Positions 25,809 through 34,911 of a stretch of 64,000 nt of DNA are shown here, piece after piece (within the stretch, counting starts at the first letter, position 1; each line of letters begins with the position of its first letter). The position numbers were made by a program, and so were the translations under genes. Under the pieces are notes generated by a model, which was given only the letters and a program-made list of their open reading frames with translations, was not told the DNA's origin and searched no databases. The DNA is from an uncultured Parafilimonas sp. (GTDB lineage Bacteria; Bacteroidota; Bacteroidia; Chitinophagales; Chitinophagaceae): the NCBI GenBank assembly GCA_903882935.1, contig CAIRZB010000006.1:61449-125448 (forward strand), given 5' to 3'.

Positions 25809-27134
25809 ATGAGTAACGGTTTTCTAACGAACCAAAGCAGAAGGAACTTTGTAAAAAAATCCTCCATACTAGCCGGCGGCGTGCTGGCAGCACCTTTTTT
25901 ATCGCAGGCCAATTATTTTTCTGGTGCAAGCGATGTAATAAAAATTGCGTTGATTGGCTGTGGCGGCCGCGGCACGGGCGCGGCGGTGCAAGCATTAAGC
26001 ACCAAGCAAAATGTGCAACTGGTGGCTATGGCCGATGCGTTTAGGGACAGGCTTGACGACAGCTACAAGAACATTCAGGAAGCCATGGAGGGCAAAAAGG
26101 ACCGCGTAAACGTAAAAGAAGAAAACAAGTTTGTGGGTTTTGATGCGTACAAACACGCCATCGCCTTGGCCGATGTAGTGATACTAACCACGCCCCCGGG
26201 TTTCCGCCCCATACATTTTGAAGAAGCTGTTAACCAAGGCAAGCAAATATTTATGGAAAAACCCGTGGCCACCGACCCTGCCGGCATACAACGTGTATTG
26301 GCTGCCGCGGAAGTAGCCAAACAGAAAAAATTGAACGTGGTGGTAGGCTTACAACGCCGTTACCAAAACAGCTACCGCGACTTGATAAAACGCGTACAGG
26401 ACGGTGCAATCGGCGAAATAGTTAGCGCGCAGGCTTGGTGGAACAATGATGGTGTTTGGGTACGCCCACGCCAGGCAGGGCAAACTGAAATGGAATACCA
26501 AATGCGCAACTGGTACTATTTTGTTTGGCTTTGCGGCGACCACATAAATGAGCAGCACATACACAACATTGACGTTATAAACTGGGCTTTGGATGCCTAC
26601 CCCGTGCAGGCACAGGGCATGGGCGGCCGCGAGGTACGCAAAGGCAAAGATTATGGCCAAATTTTTGACCACCACTATGTGGAGTTTCAATACGCCAATG
26701 GCGTTACATTCAACAGCCAATGCAGGCACATTAAAAACACCGTAAGCAAGGTTGACGAATTATTGGTTGGCACAAAAGGCAAACTTTATTGTGGTGATGC
26801 CCGCATTACCGACCACAAAGGCAAAGTATTATACCAGTTTGATAAAGCCAAAGAAAACCAACCTTACCAAACTGAACACGATGAGCTGTTTGAGGCCGTT
26901 GCAAAGGGCGAGTACAAGTTTCACGACGCGGAAAGGGGTGCCAAAAGCACCATGACATCGCTGCTGGGGCGCATGGCAACCTACTCAGGCCAAATGATTG
27001 AGTGGGACAAAGCCATAAACTCGGGCATAAACATCATGCCAAAAGTATATGCCTTTGATGCCGAAGCGCCTGTATTGCCTGATGCCAATGGTTTATACCC
27101 AGTGGCTGTGCCAGGGGTGACCAAGTATTTTTAG
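25809..27134 (+). CDS. Tat-exported Gfo/Idh/MocA-family oxidoreductase
   Basis: The ATG at 25809 gives QSRRNFVKKSSILAGGVLAAPFL, a twin-arginine signal; the longer upstream start lacks it. The 441-residue product has a Rossmann NAD(P) site (IALIGCGGRGTGAAVQAL near 43-60), then FMEKPVATD (EKP motif) and the C-terminal Gfo/Idh domain. It would oxidise or epimerise a sugar or inositol derivative in the periplasm. It lies 181 bases after the FGE-like gene and 114 before the TIM-barrel gene, on one strand, suggesting a shared glycan pathway (inferred). Confidence 0.9.
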   Translation: MSNGFLTNQSRRNFVKKSSILAGGVLAAPFLSQANYFSGASDVIKIALIGCGGRGTGAAVQALSTKQNVQLVAMADAFRDRLDDSYKNIQEAMEGKKDRVNVKEENKFVGFDAYKHAIALADVVILTTPPGFRPIHFEEAVNQGKQIFMEKPVATDPAGIQRVLAAAEVAKQKKLNVVVGLQRRYQNSYRDLIKRVQDGAIGEIVSAQAWWNNDGVWVRPRQAGQTEMEYQMRNWYYFVWLCGDHINEQHIHNIDVINWALDAYPVQAQGMGGREVRKGKDYGQIFDHHYVEFQYANGVTFNSQCRHIKNTVSKVDELLVGTKGKLYCGDARITDHKGKVLYQFDKAKENQPYQTEHDELFEAVAKGEYKFHDAERGAKSTMTSLLGRMATYSGQMIEWDKAINSGINIMPKVYAFDAEAPVLPDANGLYPVAVPGVTKYF

Positions 27135-27248
27135 GCATTTTTGAACGTTTACGAGTGCCAAAGTACATGATTGTTTAACCCAATTAGTGAATTTTGGAAC
27201 TTATAAACTCCACGACAATAATTAACAACACGATTAAACTCTCGCTAT

Positions 27249-28175
27249 ATGCAAAGAAGAGACTTTATGCAGGCTTCGGTGCTTACGGGTGCCGCCATGC
27301 TTACAGCCGCTGCCGCCAAAGCCGGCGCGGCCAGGGAAAAAGATGATGATGTGGTAAAGGGCGAACCTTTTCATCTTAATTATGCCATACACCATGGTAT
27401 GTTTGAAAACCACGCGGGCAAGGATTTCATCGACCAGATAAAATTTGCCTACGATGCAGGTTTCCGCTCAATTGAAGACAATGGCCTTTCGGGCCGGCCC
27501 GAAGCCTTACAAACGAAAATTGGCGACACGCTTGCCAAATTGGGCATGACGATGGGTGTGTTTGTGCTGAACAAAGGCGGCAATGATGAAAACACGCTAA
27601 CGGCCGGCAAGCCAGAATTTGTAGACATATTTTTGAAAGGCTGCCGCAATGCCGTGGAAGTATCCAAACGCGTAAACGGCAAGCTTACTACAGTGGTACC
27701 CGGCGACTTTCAACGTTGGCTGCCAGAAGGTATACAAACAGCCAACGTTATTGAGGCATTGCGCAGAGGTGCTGAAATACTGGAACCCCATGGCATTGTT
27801 ATGGTTTTGGAGCCATTGAGCGACAATCCCGACCTGTTTTTGCGCACTGCAGACCAAACTTATGCTATTTGTAAAGCGGTTAAGAGCCCCAGCTGTAAAA
27901 TACTGTACGACATGTACCACATGCAGCGAAACAGCGGCAACATCATCCATAACCTAGACCTTTGTTATGATGAAATTGCTTATTACCAAATTGGAGATAA
28001 CCCGGGCCGTAACGAACCCACATCCGGCGAAGTAAACTACAAAAACATATTTAAACACTTATACCAAAAAGGCTTTAAAGGCATGCTTGGTATGGAACAC
28101 GGCAATGCTACACCAGGCAAAGAAGGCGAACTGGCTTTGATTAAAGCTTATAGGTGGAGTGACGATTTTGCTTAA
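27249..28175 (+). CDS. Tat-exported hydroxypyruvate-isomerase-like TIM-barrel protein
   Basis: The 308-residue product begins MQRRDFMQASVLTGAAMLTAAAA, a twin-arginine signal. The body follows the xylose-isomerase-like/hydroxypyruvate isomerase pattern: DAGFRSIEDNGLSGRPEALQ near 76-95, VLEPLSDNP near 186-194, ILYDMYHMQRNSGNI near 219-233 and GMLGMEHGNA near 278-287. Metal-binding Glu, Asp and His residues lie in these strings. A sugar or keto-acid isomerase/epimerase role is likely; the substrate is unknown. It is the last gene of its cluster and ends before a bidirectional terminator. Confidence 0.88.
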   Translation: MQRRDFMQASVLTGAAMLTAAAAKAGAAREKDDDVVKGEPFHLNYAIHHGMFENHAGKDFIDQIKFAYDAGFRSIEDNGLSGRPEALQTKIGDTLAKLGMTMGVFVLNKGGNDENTLTAGKPEFVDIFLKGCRNAVEVSKRVNGKLTTVVPGDFQRWLPEGIQTANVIEALRRGAEILEPHGIVMVLEPLSDNPDLFLRTADQTYAICKAVKSPSCKILYDMYHMQRNSGNIIHNLDLCYDEIAYYQIGDNPGRNEPTSGEVNYKNIFKHLYQKGFKGMLGMEHGNATPGKEGELALIKAYRWSDDFA

Positions 28176-28211
28176 AGCAGGTTTTTTATAGCAGGTTTTA
28201 CATGCTTAAAC

Positions 28212-28257
28212 TAACGCGGTACCAAAATTGCTGGCAGGCAATTGAAGTACCGCGTTA
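28212..28257. terminator. Bidirectional terminator
   Basis: TAACGCGGTAC (28212-28222) pairs with GTACCGCGTTA (28247-28257); an inner ATTGC/GCAAT stem extends it. It separates convergent genes ending at 28175 and 28270. Confidence 0.75.
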
Positions 28258-28269
28258 ATTATTTAAAAA

Positions 28270-29241
28270 CTATGCGTTTTTTGCATTGAGGATAAAATAG
28301 GTATTCAACGCAATATAAATAAGCAGTAACACCTGTGCCGCCACAACATCAAACTTGTTGGCCTGTTTAATTTTATTTTGCTTGGTTAGATATAGCGACC
28401 ATGCTGACGATGTTATGATTAAAAATATAAAGAACAGTGTTAGGCCATGCAGTAAATCTACCAAGGTAAACGATGTAGATTCCGGCAACGATGCATCCAC
28501 AATATACTTATTACCTATGGCCGCAAATAACGAACCTACGCTAAGGCCAAACCGCGAGTCGATATTGTCTGAGTGTATATAAAAACACACGTAGGATATC
28601 AAGAAGGCAACATACATACCCAAAAACATTTTCCAAAATAAATCAGATGCATCGCGCTTAATCACCGCCCGCACCCTAAAAGCACTGTATTCTGTATGTG
28701 GCTTGCCTAAGGTTTCATCGCCAAAATTGGTTTCATACTGTTTTATACCCGAAGCCACAATAAAACTGTCGATATTCCACCCCCTAAGGGTAAACCTTGG
28801 GTCGTAATGCTTGCCGAGCGTATCGGGCACAAATACCAGCGCATGCCTGTCAAATTGCGAATTTTCCAAGCTAAACCGCAACGTTTGGCGGTCGAAGGGG
28901 AAATTGTTAATCTTCCAAGTATCGCTCATTACACATTGCAGCTTCATTAGCAGGTAATAGCGGCCATTGGTTGAGTCGATGGTGGAAAATGATTTTGTTA
29001 CGGTTTTTGCCTGCGGTATCTCCAAGTTCTGCACAAAGTCAAACGCCCTGTTTTTATACTTCAGCCAAAGCCACACATCTGCTGTATATTGGTTTTGCTT
29101 AAAATCAATATCGTGTATACTGGTTACATAAATACCTGCCTTAACCGTATCGGGGTGGGGCGCTTGGGCAGCGGCTTGGCCCAGCAAACAGGGCATAGCA
29201 GTTATGCAAAACAGTGCGATAACATGTATACTTTTTTTCAT
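28270..29241 (-). CDS. Prokaryotic pentameric ligand-gated ion channel homologue (copy A)
   Basis: Start at 29241; 323 residues with a signal peptide ending near QAAAQ. The extracellular part (about 30-190) has VTSIHDIDFKQNQYTADVWLWLKYKN-like beta strands and the pro-loop equivalent INNFPFDRQTLRFSLEN without flanking cysteines, as in bacterial Cys-loop relatives such as GLIC/ELIC. Then M1 (SDLFWKMFLGMYVAFLISY), M2 (LSVGSLFAAIGNKYIVDAS), the LPESTSFT loop, M3 (LLHGLTLFFIFLII) and M4 near the end. Probably an inner-membrane channel gated by a small ligand or protons. Tandem paralogue upstream at 29357. Confidence 0.82.
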   Translation of the reverse strand: MKKSIHVIALFCITAMPCLLGQAAAQAPHPDTVKAGIYVTSIHDIDFKQNQYTADVWLWLKYKNRAFDFVQNLEIPQAKTVTKSFSTIDSTNGRYYLLMKLQCVMSDTWKINNFPFDRQTLRFSLENSQFDRHALVFVPDTLGKHYDPRFTLRGWNIDSFIVASGIKQYETNFGDETLGKPHTEYSAFRVRAVIKRDASDLFWKMFLGMYVAFLISYVCFYIHSDNIDSRFGLSVGSLFAAIGNKYIVDASLPESTSFTLVDLLHGLTLFFIFLIITSSAWSLYLTKQNKIKQANKFDVVAAQVLLLIYIALNTYFILNAKNA

Positions 29242-29356
29242 GGGTATCATTTAAAAACGGAAGATATTAAATTGGTTTGTAGAACTAAGTTGTTTTCAAA
29301 TATTAATACGCTGGGCCAAGCCATTTTTAGAGGCCTGCCATTGACCCTAGGAATGT

Positions 29357-30319
29357 TTACCCTCTTGCATTGCTGATAAAATAAACATTTAGCAAAACGT
29401 ACGCGGCCAATATAACCTGCCCCGCCACAAGGTCAAAACGTTTTACCGCTTTTATTTTGTTTTGTTTGATAAGATTTAACGAGTACACCGATGACAGTAT
29501 GATTAAAAAAATAAAAAACAATGTAAAGCAATGCAAGGTATCCACCAATGTAAATGACGTAGTTTCGGGCAAAGAGGCGTCAATAATGTATTTGTTGCCA
29601 ACTGCGGCAAACAAGGCACCCACACTTAAGGAAAACCGGGAGCCGATATTGTCTGCATCAATGTAAAAACAGATATAGGCAATTAAAAAAGAGACATACA
29701 TGCCCAAAAACATCTTCCAAAAAAGACCAGTGGCATCGCGGCTGAGTACAACCTTAACCCGGTAGGAGCTGTATGCACTGTGAGGCTGGGGTTGGGTGTC
29801 GTCGCCAAAAGCAGTCTCATACTGCACGGTAGGTGTGGCAATTAAAAAGCTGTCAATATTCCAACCTTTCAGGGTAAACCTTGGGTCAAAATGCTGGCCA
29901 AGGGTATCGGGCCAAAACATCAGTGCTTTAGAGTCGTACTGGGAGTTTTCCAAAGAAATACGCAGGCGCTGTTGATCGAACGGGAAACTGGCTATCTTCC
30001 ACGAGTCCTGCATCACGCATTGTATTTTTAGCAGCAAGTACATTTGCCCCGCTGAAGAATCAATGGTGGAAAAAGATTTTGTGACAGATTTAGCCTGTGG
30101 AATTTCGAGGTTGCGCACAAAATCGAATGCTTTATTCTTGTATTTCAGCCATAACCAAAAATCGATTGTATACTCATTCTGTTTAAAATCAATATTATGT
30201 ATGCTGGTAACATAAATACCCGTTTTTACTGTATCGGGTACCAACTGGGCATAGGCAATATTGGCAAATGCCAGCAATATACCCAAAGTGGCTATGCTGC
30301 CAAAAATGGTTTTCTTCAT
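29357..30319 (-). CDS. Prokaryotic pentameric ligand-gated ion channel homologue (copy B)
   Basis: The 320-residue product has a signal peptide (ending near NIAYAQ) and the same order of segments as the downstream copy: GIYVTSIHNIDFKQNEYTID, ASFPFDQQRLRISLENSQYD, GLFWKMFLGMYVSFLIAY (M1), LSVGALFAAVGNKYIIDAS (M2), the LPETTSFT loop, M3 and M4. The copies share most motifs and differ mainly in the ligand-binding loops, so they may form homo- or hetero-pentamers. They are 115 bases apart on the same strand; the spacing allows one or two promoters. Ligand and ion selectivity are unknown. Confidence 0.82.
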   Translation of the reverse strand: MKKTIFGSIATLGILLAFANIAYAQLVPDTVKTGIYVTSIHNIDFKQNEYTIDFWLWLKYKNKAFDFVRNLEIPQAKSVTKSFSTIDSSAGQMYLLLKIQCVMQDSWKIASFPFDQQRLRISLENSQYDSKALMFWPDTLGQHFDPRFTLKGWNIDSFLIATPTVQYETAFGDDTQPQPHSAYSSYRVKVVLSRDATGLFWKMFLGMYVSFLIAYICFYIDADNIGSRFSLSVGALFAAVGNKYIIDASLPETTSFTLVDTLHCFTLFFIFLIILSSVYSLNLIKQNKIKAVKRFDLVAGQVILAAYVLLNVYFISNARG

Positions 30320-30557
30320 ATTGGTTGGTTAGTGCTAAATGCATGCCCAAATTTATAAAATACACATATTAAAATAATTGCGCAATAAAATGTGGGCTTT
30401 ATGCCGAGGCGTTATTGTTAACCCAACTATTCGTTTGCCCGTAGGGCAGGCTAATTTGGGTTAGGGGCATCCTGAAATCCAAGGTCCCAAGGTTTTTCCA
30501 AACAAGCCTTCGCAGAGTCTTCCCAATTCCGTTTAGTTGCCAAACATGGCCTTTAGC

Positions 30558-31256
30558 TTAAAAAGGTATCGCATCCAGCCCTACAAACTGGTAACCCAAC
30601 GCTTTTAAACGAGGCACCAGTATCTTAACGGTCTCTAAACAGCGGTTTCCCCGGCGTATCGTTTCAAACAGGCTGCCTTCATTGGCAGTAGAGTCGTGCA
30701 TTAACACAATTCCCCTGCCTACAGATGTTATCTTTTTCAAATATGCTTTGGCACAATCCTCAGCTGATTTACCTTTTTTCCAAAACTCCCAGTCATCCTT
30801 ATTAATGTCCCAGTTTATTGGTCCAATGTATTCAACGCCTGTCGGCATTTGCTGGTTAAGGCCATCCACAAAACGCACCGGCCAACTGGCAAACGGGGCG
30901 CGGAAATAGCAAACCGGCTGCTGTAAGTAAGGGGCAATGGTCGTGTGGGCCTTTAGTATTTCCGTGCTAACCTCTTCAAAACTGCGTAACTCCTCCAATT
31001 TGGGGTGGCTGTAGGTATGGTTGGCAACCAAATGGCCCAACGCCACCAGCCTGGCCATTATGGCTGGGTATTTTTCCACAAATTGGCCTACCACAAAAAA
31101 AGTCGCCCTTATATGTTCTTGGGCAAGGTATTCCGCCAGTTGCTCGGTTTTGGGGCCCGGGCCAGCTACCAATGTCTCACCCGGCCCGTCGTCAAAGGTT
31201 AAGCAAATGTGTTTTGGCGGCAAACCATGCCCGTATAATTGCTTTTTTGAGAACAT
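30558..31256 (-). CDS. Polysaccharide deacetylase family protein (copy A)
   Basis: The ATG at 31256 gives 232 residues; longer starts run into the divergent promoter region. NodB motifs are complete: LTFDDGPGET near 20-29 (catalytic Asp and metal Asp), HTYSHP near 90-95 (metal His pair), FRAPFASWP near 132-140, and LMHDS near 193-197. Cytosolic (no signal peptide). CE4 enzymes remove acetyl groups from N-acetylglucosamine-type sugars. A 232-residue paralogue lies at 34912-35610, on the other side of the DUF5916 and toxin-antitoxin genes. Substrate unknown. Confidence 0.88.
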   Translation of the reverse strand: MFSKKQLYGHGLPPKHICLTFDDGPGETLVAGPGPKTEQLAEYLAQEHIRATFFVVGQFVEKYPAIMARLVALGHLVANHTYSHPKLEELRSFEEVSTEILKAHTTIAPYLQQPVCYFRAPFASWPVRFVDGLNQQMPTGVEYIGPINWDINKDDWEFWKKGKSAEDCAKAYLKKITSVGRGIVLMHDSTANEGSLFETIRRGNRCLETVKILVPRLKALGYQFVGLDAIPF

Positions 31257-31452
31257 TGCTTTTGTTTTATTACAAAAATACCCCCGCAAAGTAGCAAGAT
31301 TAGTGCAAACGCAGTTTAACCCACTACTACGATTATACCTGCCTTGGACTGACACAAAAATACAAACGCCTATTTTTACATAAACGGTAACGGCGAGCTT
31401 AGCTGTTTTGGTACTTTCGCAGTCGTATAACTCCAACTTTACCAATGCTATT

Positions 31453-33672
31453 ATGGCCAAACTAATTTTTACGGTAATTATATGTTCGTTTGTAGTGCTG
31501 CAAGGGCTTTGCCGGCATAGTGGCGGCGATTTTCACCAAACCTACCAGTTGCATATAAGCCGGGCAAAGGGACCAGTAAAAATTGACGGCGACCTTACCG
31601 ACAGTGCCTGGGCAGCAGCACCTGCGGCCAACGATTTTTGGAAAAAATACCCCAACGACTTTGGCAAAGCCACCCGAAAAACCGAGGTAAAGATGCTTTT
31701 TGACGATAACTATCTGTACTTCGCGTTTGTGTGCCACGATTCGGCGGAGGTTATTATCCAAAGCCTGAAACATGATGTTGGCCACGATGGCAATGAATGT
31801 GTGGTAGTTGTGCTTGACCCAATGGACCAAAGGCACGATGGTTTTTGGTTTGTGCTAAACGCCTTTAATGCGCAAAGCGAAGACCAATTGCATTACGGCA
31901 CCCAAATAACCTACAGCTGGGACAATAAATGGTACTCACAAACGAAGCGGTACCCCGACCATTGGACGGCCGAGATTGCCATACCATTTAAAACACTCCG
32001 GTACTCAACGGATGCAAAAACCTGGGGCCTGAATTTTGTGCGCGTGGATGAAAAAAACAACGAGTATTCCACTTGGACCCATGTACCGTCAAATTTTCGC
32101 AGCCACGACCTTGGCTACACCGGGGCCTTGGTTTGGGACGAACCGCCCCCCTACCCCGGTAAAAACATGGTATTTATACCCTATACCACGGGCGGCGTTA
32201 ACGGCGACCAAGAAAACGGCCAAGCCACCAAAACAAACTTTAACGCAGGCTTCGACGGCAAATTGGCCGTTACCCCATCCCTTAACCTTGACCTTACCCT
32301 TAACCCCGATTTTTCGCAGGTAGAAGTAGATAAACAAGTAACCAACCTTACGCGCTATGATATTTTTCTGCCTGAAAAACGAGGTTTTTTTCTAGAAAAT
32401 GCCGACTTATTTGGTGGCTACGGCCTACCGGGATATATATCCCCTTTTTACTCCCGCACCATTGGGCTTGACAAAAATGGCAACCGCATCCCGATAATCG
32501 GCGGGGCAAGGCTGTCGGGCAATGTTTCCAAATCGACGCGCATCGGCATTATGAATATGGAAACAGGCAGCAAGGGGGATTATTCTGCAGAAAATTTTAC
32601 TGCAATGTCTGTAAACCAAAATGTGTTTGCCCGCTCCTCAGTAAAAGGTTATTTTTTAAACAGGGAGAGCTTTGAGCCGGAGGCGGTTAAAAAAAGTGAC
32701 CCTTTGAGCAAGTGGGGCAGGAACGCGGGTGTGCAATTTGATTACAGCAACCTGCCAGGCACGTGGAAAGGGTATGCCACCTACCAGCAATCCTTCAAGC
32801 CCGGCATCACTAACGAAGATAAATATGTGGAAACTGGTGGCACCTATAGCAACAAGCACCTTAAATTTACGCTGGATGCACTATCAGTGGGTACCAATTA
32901 CTATACCGACATGGGGTTTGTGCAACGAATTAGCAACTACGACGCTGTAAGGGATACAAGCATAAGGGTGGGTTTTAAAAACCTTTATAACGATATTGCG
33001 TACAACCTGTTCCCCGCCAAAGGAAAAGTAGCGCAACACCAATTTGAACTGGAAACGGTGTATTACTTTAACCCAAACTACAGCTTTAACGAACGGGAAA
33101 ATACATTTAAATACAACCTTAATTTTAACAATACCTCCGGCTTTATGGTTACTGCGTTTGCCGACGACGTAAACCTGCTGTACCCGGTTGCATTTACAAA
33201 AGGCACCCCACTGCCAAAGGCGAATTATACTTACGCCAATGGTTCGGTGGGCTATTTTTCTGACATGCGCAAAGTGTTTAGCTACAATGTTACTGCCGGT
33301 GGCGGCAGCTTTTACAATGGTAACCTGCAAACATACAGTGGTGGCATAAATTGGCGCAAACAGCCACATGTAAATGTTGCATTACAAGCTGAATACGACA
33401 AGCTTGATTTTCCCGGGGCCTATGGCTCATCCGAAGTAATACTGCTGTCATCCAACATTGAAATTAATTTCAGTACCAAAATATTCTGGACCACTTTTTT
33501 GCAGTACAATACGCAGCAGAACAATTATAACATCAACAGCCGCTTTCAATACCGCTATAAACCTATGAGCGACATTTTTTTGGTGTACACAGATAATTAT
33601 TACACCACCCCTTTTTTAAGCAACAAAAACAGGGCGGTAGTATTTAAGATGAATTATTGGCTGAATTTGTAG
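31453..33672 (+). CDS. DUF5916-type protein with N-terminal carbohydrate-binding-9-like domain
   Basis: The ATG at 31453 gives 739 residues with a short signal peptide. Residues about 25-210 form a CBM9-like domain (VKIDGDLTDSAWAAA, DDNYLYFAFVCHDS, HWTAEIAIPFKTLRY). The following DUF5916 region (about 220-739) has beta-barrel-like repeats with DFSQVEVDKQVTNLTR and FLPEKRGFFLENADLF motifs. Proteins of this type are outer-membrane or secreted and of unknown role; a glycan-related barrel is plausible. It is divergent from a deacetylase gene. Confidence 0.85.
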   Translation: MAKLIFTVIICSFVVLQGLCRHSGGDFHQTYQLHISRAKGPVKIDGDLTDSAWAAAPAANDFWKKYPNDFGKATRKTEVKMLFDDNYLYFAFVCHDSAEVIIQSLKHDVGHDGNECVVVVLDPMDQRHDGFWFVLNAFNAQSEDQLHYGTQITYSWDNKWYSQTKRYPDHWTAEIAIPFKTLRYSTDAKTWGLNFVRVDEKNNEYSTWTHVPSNFRSHDLGYTGALVWDEPPPYPGKNMVFIPYTTGGVNGDQENGQATKTNFNAGFDGKLAVTPSLNLDLTLNPDFSQVEVDKQVTNLTRYDIFLPEKRGFFLENADLFGGYGLPGYISPFYSRTIGLDKNGNRIPIIGGARLSGNVSKSTRIGIMNMETGSKGDYSAENFTAMSVNQNVFARSSVKGYFLNRESFEPEAVKKSDPLSKWGRNAGVQFDYSNLPGTWKGYATYQQSFKPGITNEDKYVETGGTYSNKHLKFTLDALSVGTNYYTDMGFVQRISNYDAVRDTSIRVGFKNLYNDIAYNLFPAKGKVAQHQFELETVYYFNPNYSFNERENTFKYNLNFNNTSGFMVTAFADDVNLLYPVAFTKGTPLPKANYTYANGSVGYFSDMRKVFSYNVTAGGGSFYNGNLQTYSGGINWRKQPHVNVALQAEYDKLDFPGAYGSSEVILLSSNIEINFSTKIFWTTFLQYNTQQNNYNINSRFQYRYKPMSDIFLVYTDNYYTTPFLSNKNRAVVFKMNYWLNL

Positions 33673-33730
33673 GGGGGATTTTTCGTGGCTGCGGTTTGTT
33701 ACTTAGCTTTTTCCGAAATTATGTTTTGCG

Positions 33731-33738
33731 TATATTTG
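33731..33738 (+). promoter_or_regulatory. Candidate -7 element for the toxin-antitoxin operon
   Basis: TATATTTG matches the Bacteroidota TAnnTTTG -7 element, about 93 bases before the antitoxin start. A short inverted repeat, CGACGG (33764-33769) and CCGTCG (33781-33786), lies in the leader and may bind the antitoxin. Both are inferred. Confidence 0.4.
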
Positions 33739-33830
33739 TACATAGGGATATTTATGGAACGGGCGACGGTTGTTGTGTACCCGTCGATGTATTCTAAAAA
33801 GCCTGTAAAAGCCCAAAAAAAATATTGGAT

Positions 33831-34058
33831 ATGGCAGAAATACTAACCAAACAGGAGACTATTGAAGAAATAGTGAAACATGCAAAAAAGCTGGACAAGC
33901 TGGAGTTACAGATATTACTTACCAGGCTGCGGATAAAAAGAATGCTGCGGGAAGGCATAAAACCTGTGGCCACCCCCCGCAAGGGCGTTAAAATGCCCAC
34001 AATGAAAGAAATTAACAGGTGGAAACACGAGTCGAGAAATTATGTTGCAAAAAAATAG
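33831..34058 (+). CDS. Antitoxin-like protein (module 1)
   Basis: The 75-residue product (ATG at 33831; an upstream TTG is less likely) is basic and helical, with VKHAKKLDKLELQILLTRLRIKR near 16-38. It resembles the paralogue at 34169 in length, in an AKKL-x(4-6)-LL-x(2)-L-I-x-R helix and in a near-identical MKEIN/MEEIN segment. Its stop is followed after 1 base by a truncated PIN frame, so it once headed a toxin-antitoxin pair. Now it may be orphan or pair with the second toxin. Confidence 0.7.
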   Translation: MAEILTKQETIEEIVKHAKKLDKLELQILLTRLRIKRMLREGIKPVATPRKGVKMPTMKEINRWKHESRNYVAKK

Positions 34059-34059
34059 C

Positions 34060-34122
34060 ATGCGAATTGAAAGGTTTGTACTTGACAACAATATTTGGGT
34101 AAGCCACTTCACTACACATTGA
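34060..34122 (+). pseudogene. Truncated PIN-domain toxin (20-codon remnant)
   Basis: Directly after antitoxin 1 an ATG opens MRIERFVLDNNIWVSHFTTH and then stops. It matches the first strand and first catalytic Asp (VLDxNI) of the intact PIN gene at 34377 (MRSNKFVLDPNIYISYF). The rest of the domain, about 120 residues, is missing, and the next module starts 46 bases later. Most likely a deletion after module duplication. Confidence 0.7.
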
Positions 34123-34168
34123 GAATAACAACTATTTACCACACAGCCCTTATACTAAAAATACAATC

Positions 34169-34390
34169 ATGGCAGTAGCATTAAATATGGACGATACTTT
34201 ACAGCAGATTGTAGCAGAAGCAAAAAAGCTTAAAAAACACGACAGGGAAGTGCTGCTTAAAGAATTGCAAATAAGAAGGCTTTTAGCTGAAAACAAGCCC
34301 ATTATAAGAAACCCAAACGCGGAAACCCTTACCATGGAGGAAATAAACGAAATAAAGCACCTTTCAAGGCAGAAACATGCGCAGCAATAA
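34169..34390 (+). CDS. Antitoxin-like protein (module 2)
   Basis: The 73-residue product MAVALNMDDTLQQIVAEAKKL... is a helical paralogue of the module 1 protein, with a C-terminal TMEEINEIKHLSRQ segment that may bind toxin. Its 3' end overlaps the PIN toxin gene by 14 bases, a typical translational coupling of toxin-antitoxin pairs. It would neutralise the toxin and probably repress the operon; no clear DNA-binding fold is recognised. Confidence 0.75.
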   Translation: MAVALNMDDTLQQIVAEAKKLKKHDREVLLKELQIRRLLAENKPIIRNPNAETLTMEEINEIKHLSRQKHAQQ

Positions 34391-34802
34391 ATTCGTTTTG
34401 GATCCTAATATCTATATCAGCTATTTTATCTCAAAAAACCATCAATCCCTGGCCAAAATAGTAATCAAGCAAAAGATTGAGCTTGTTATTTGTGCAGAAT
34501 TAGTAGATGAATTTAAACGAGTTCTACATTATCCAAGACTGGCAAAACACGATATTGATATAAGACAGGCAGTGAAATTTCTCGAAACCACAGGTACCAT
34601 GTACACATTGCAATACCCCATAAAACGCTACCTACCCAACGATGAAAACGACGATTATCTAATTGCACTTGCCCTGCAAACATCTTCCGGTTTTATTACC
34701 TCCGGCGATGATGACATTCTCTCCCAAAAAGCAATCCTTGAAAAAAAGTTTAAGAAATTGAAAATATTAACGAAGGCGGAGTTTGAGGGGATGTTTGGGT
34801 GA
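34377..34802 (+). CDS. PIN-family toxin (putative RNase)
   Basis: The 141-residue PIN-domain protein has the acidic catalytic set: Asp in KFVLDPNIYIS (residue 9), Glu in VICAELVDEFKRVL near 42, DENDDYLIALAL near 88-99 and SGDDDIL near 107-113. It also has the RVLHYPRLAK string typical of the DUF/PIN_3-like toxin component family. It would cleave RNA when free of antitoxin. Translation is coupled to the upstream antitoxin. The module lies near other duplicated genes, and an earlier copy has lost its toxin. Confidence 0.85.
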   Translation: MRSNKFVLDPNIYISYFISKNHQSLAKIVIKQKIELVICAELVDEFKRVLHYPRLAKHDIDIRQAVKFLETTGTMYTLQYPIKRYLPNDENDDYLIALALQTSSGFITSGDDDILSQKAILEKKFKKLKILTKAEFEGMFG

Positions 34803-34911
34803 GTTGGCAGTTTGAATGACCTAATTAAACCTGCATTCTTCAATCGGCTTTTGTAGCCTACGTGCAAAACCAAGCCACCCACCTTATGTAAAAATCCCAA
34901 AAAAACGTTCT

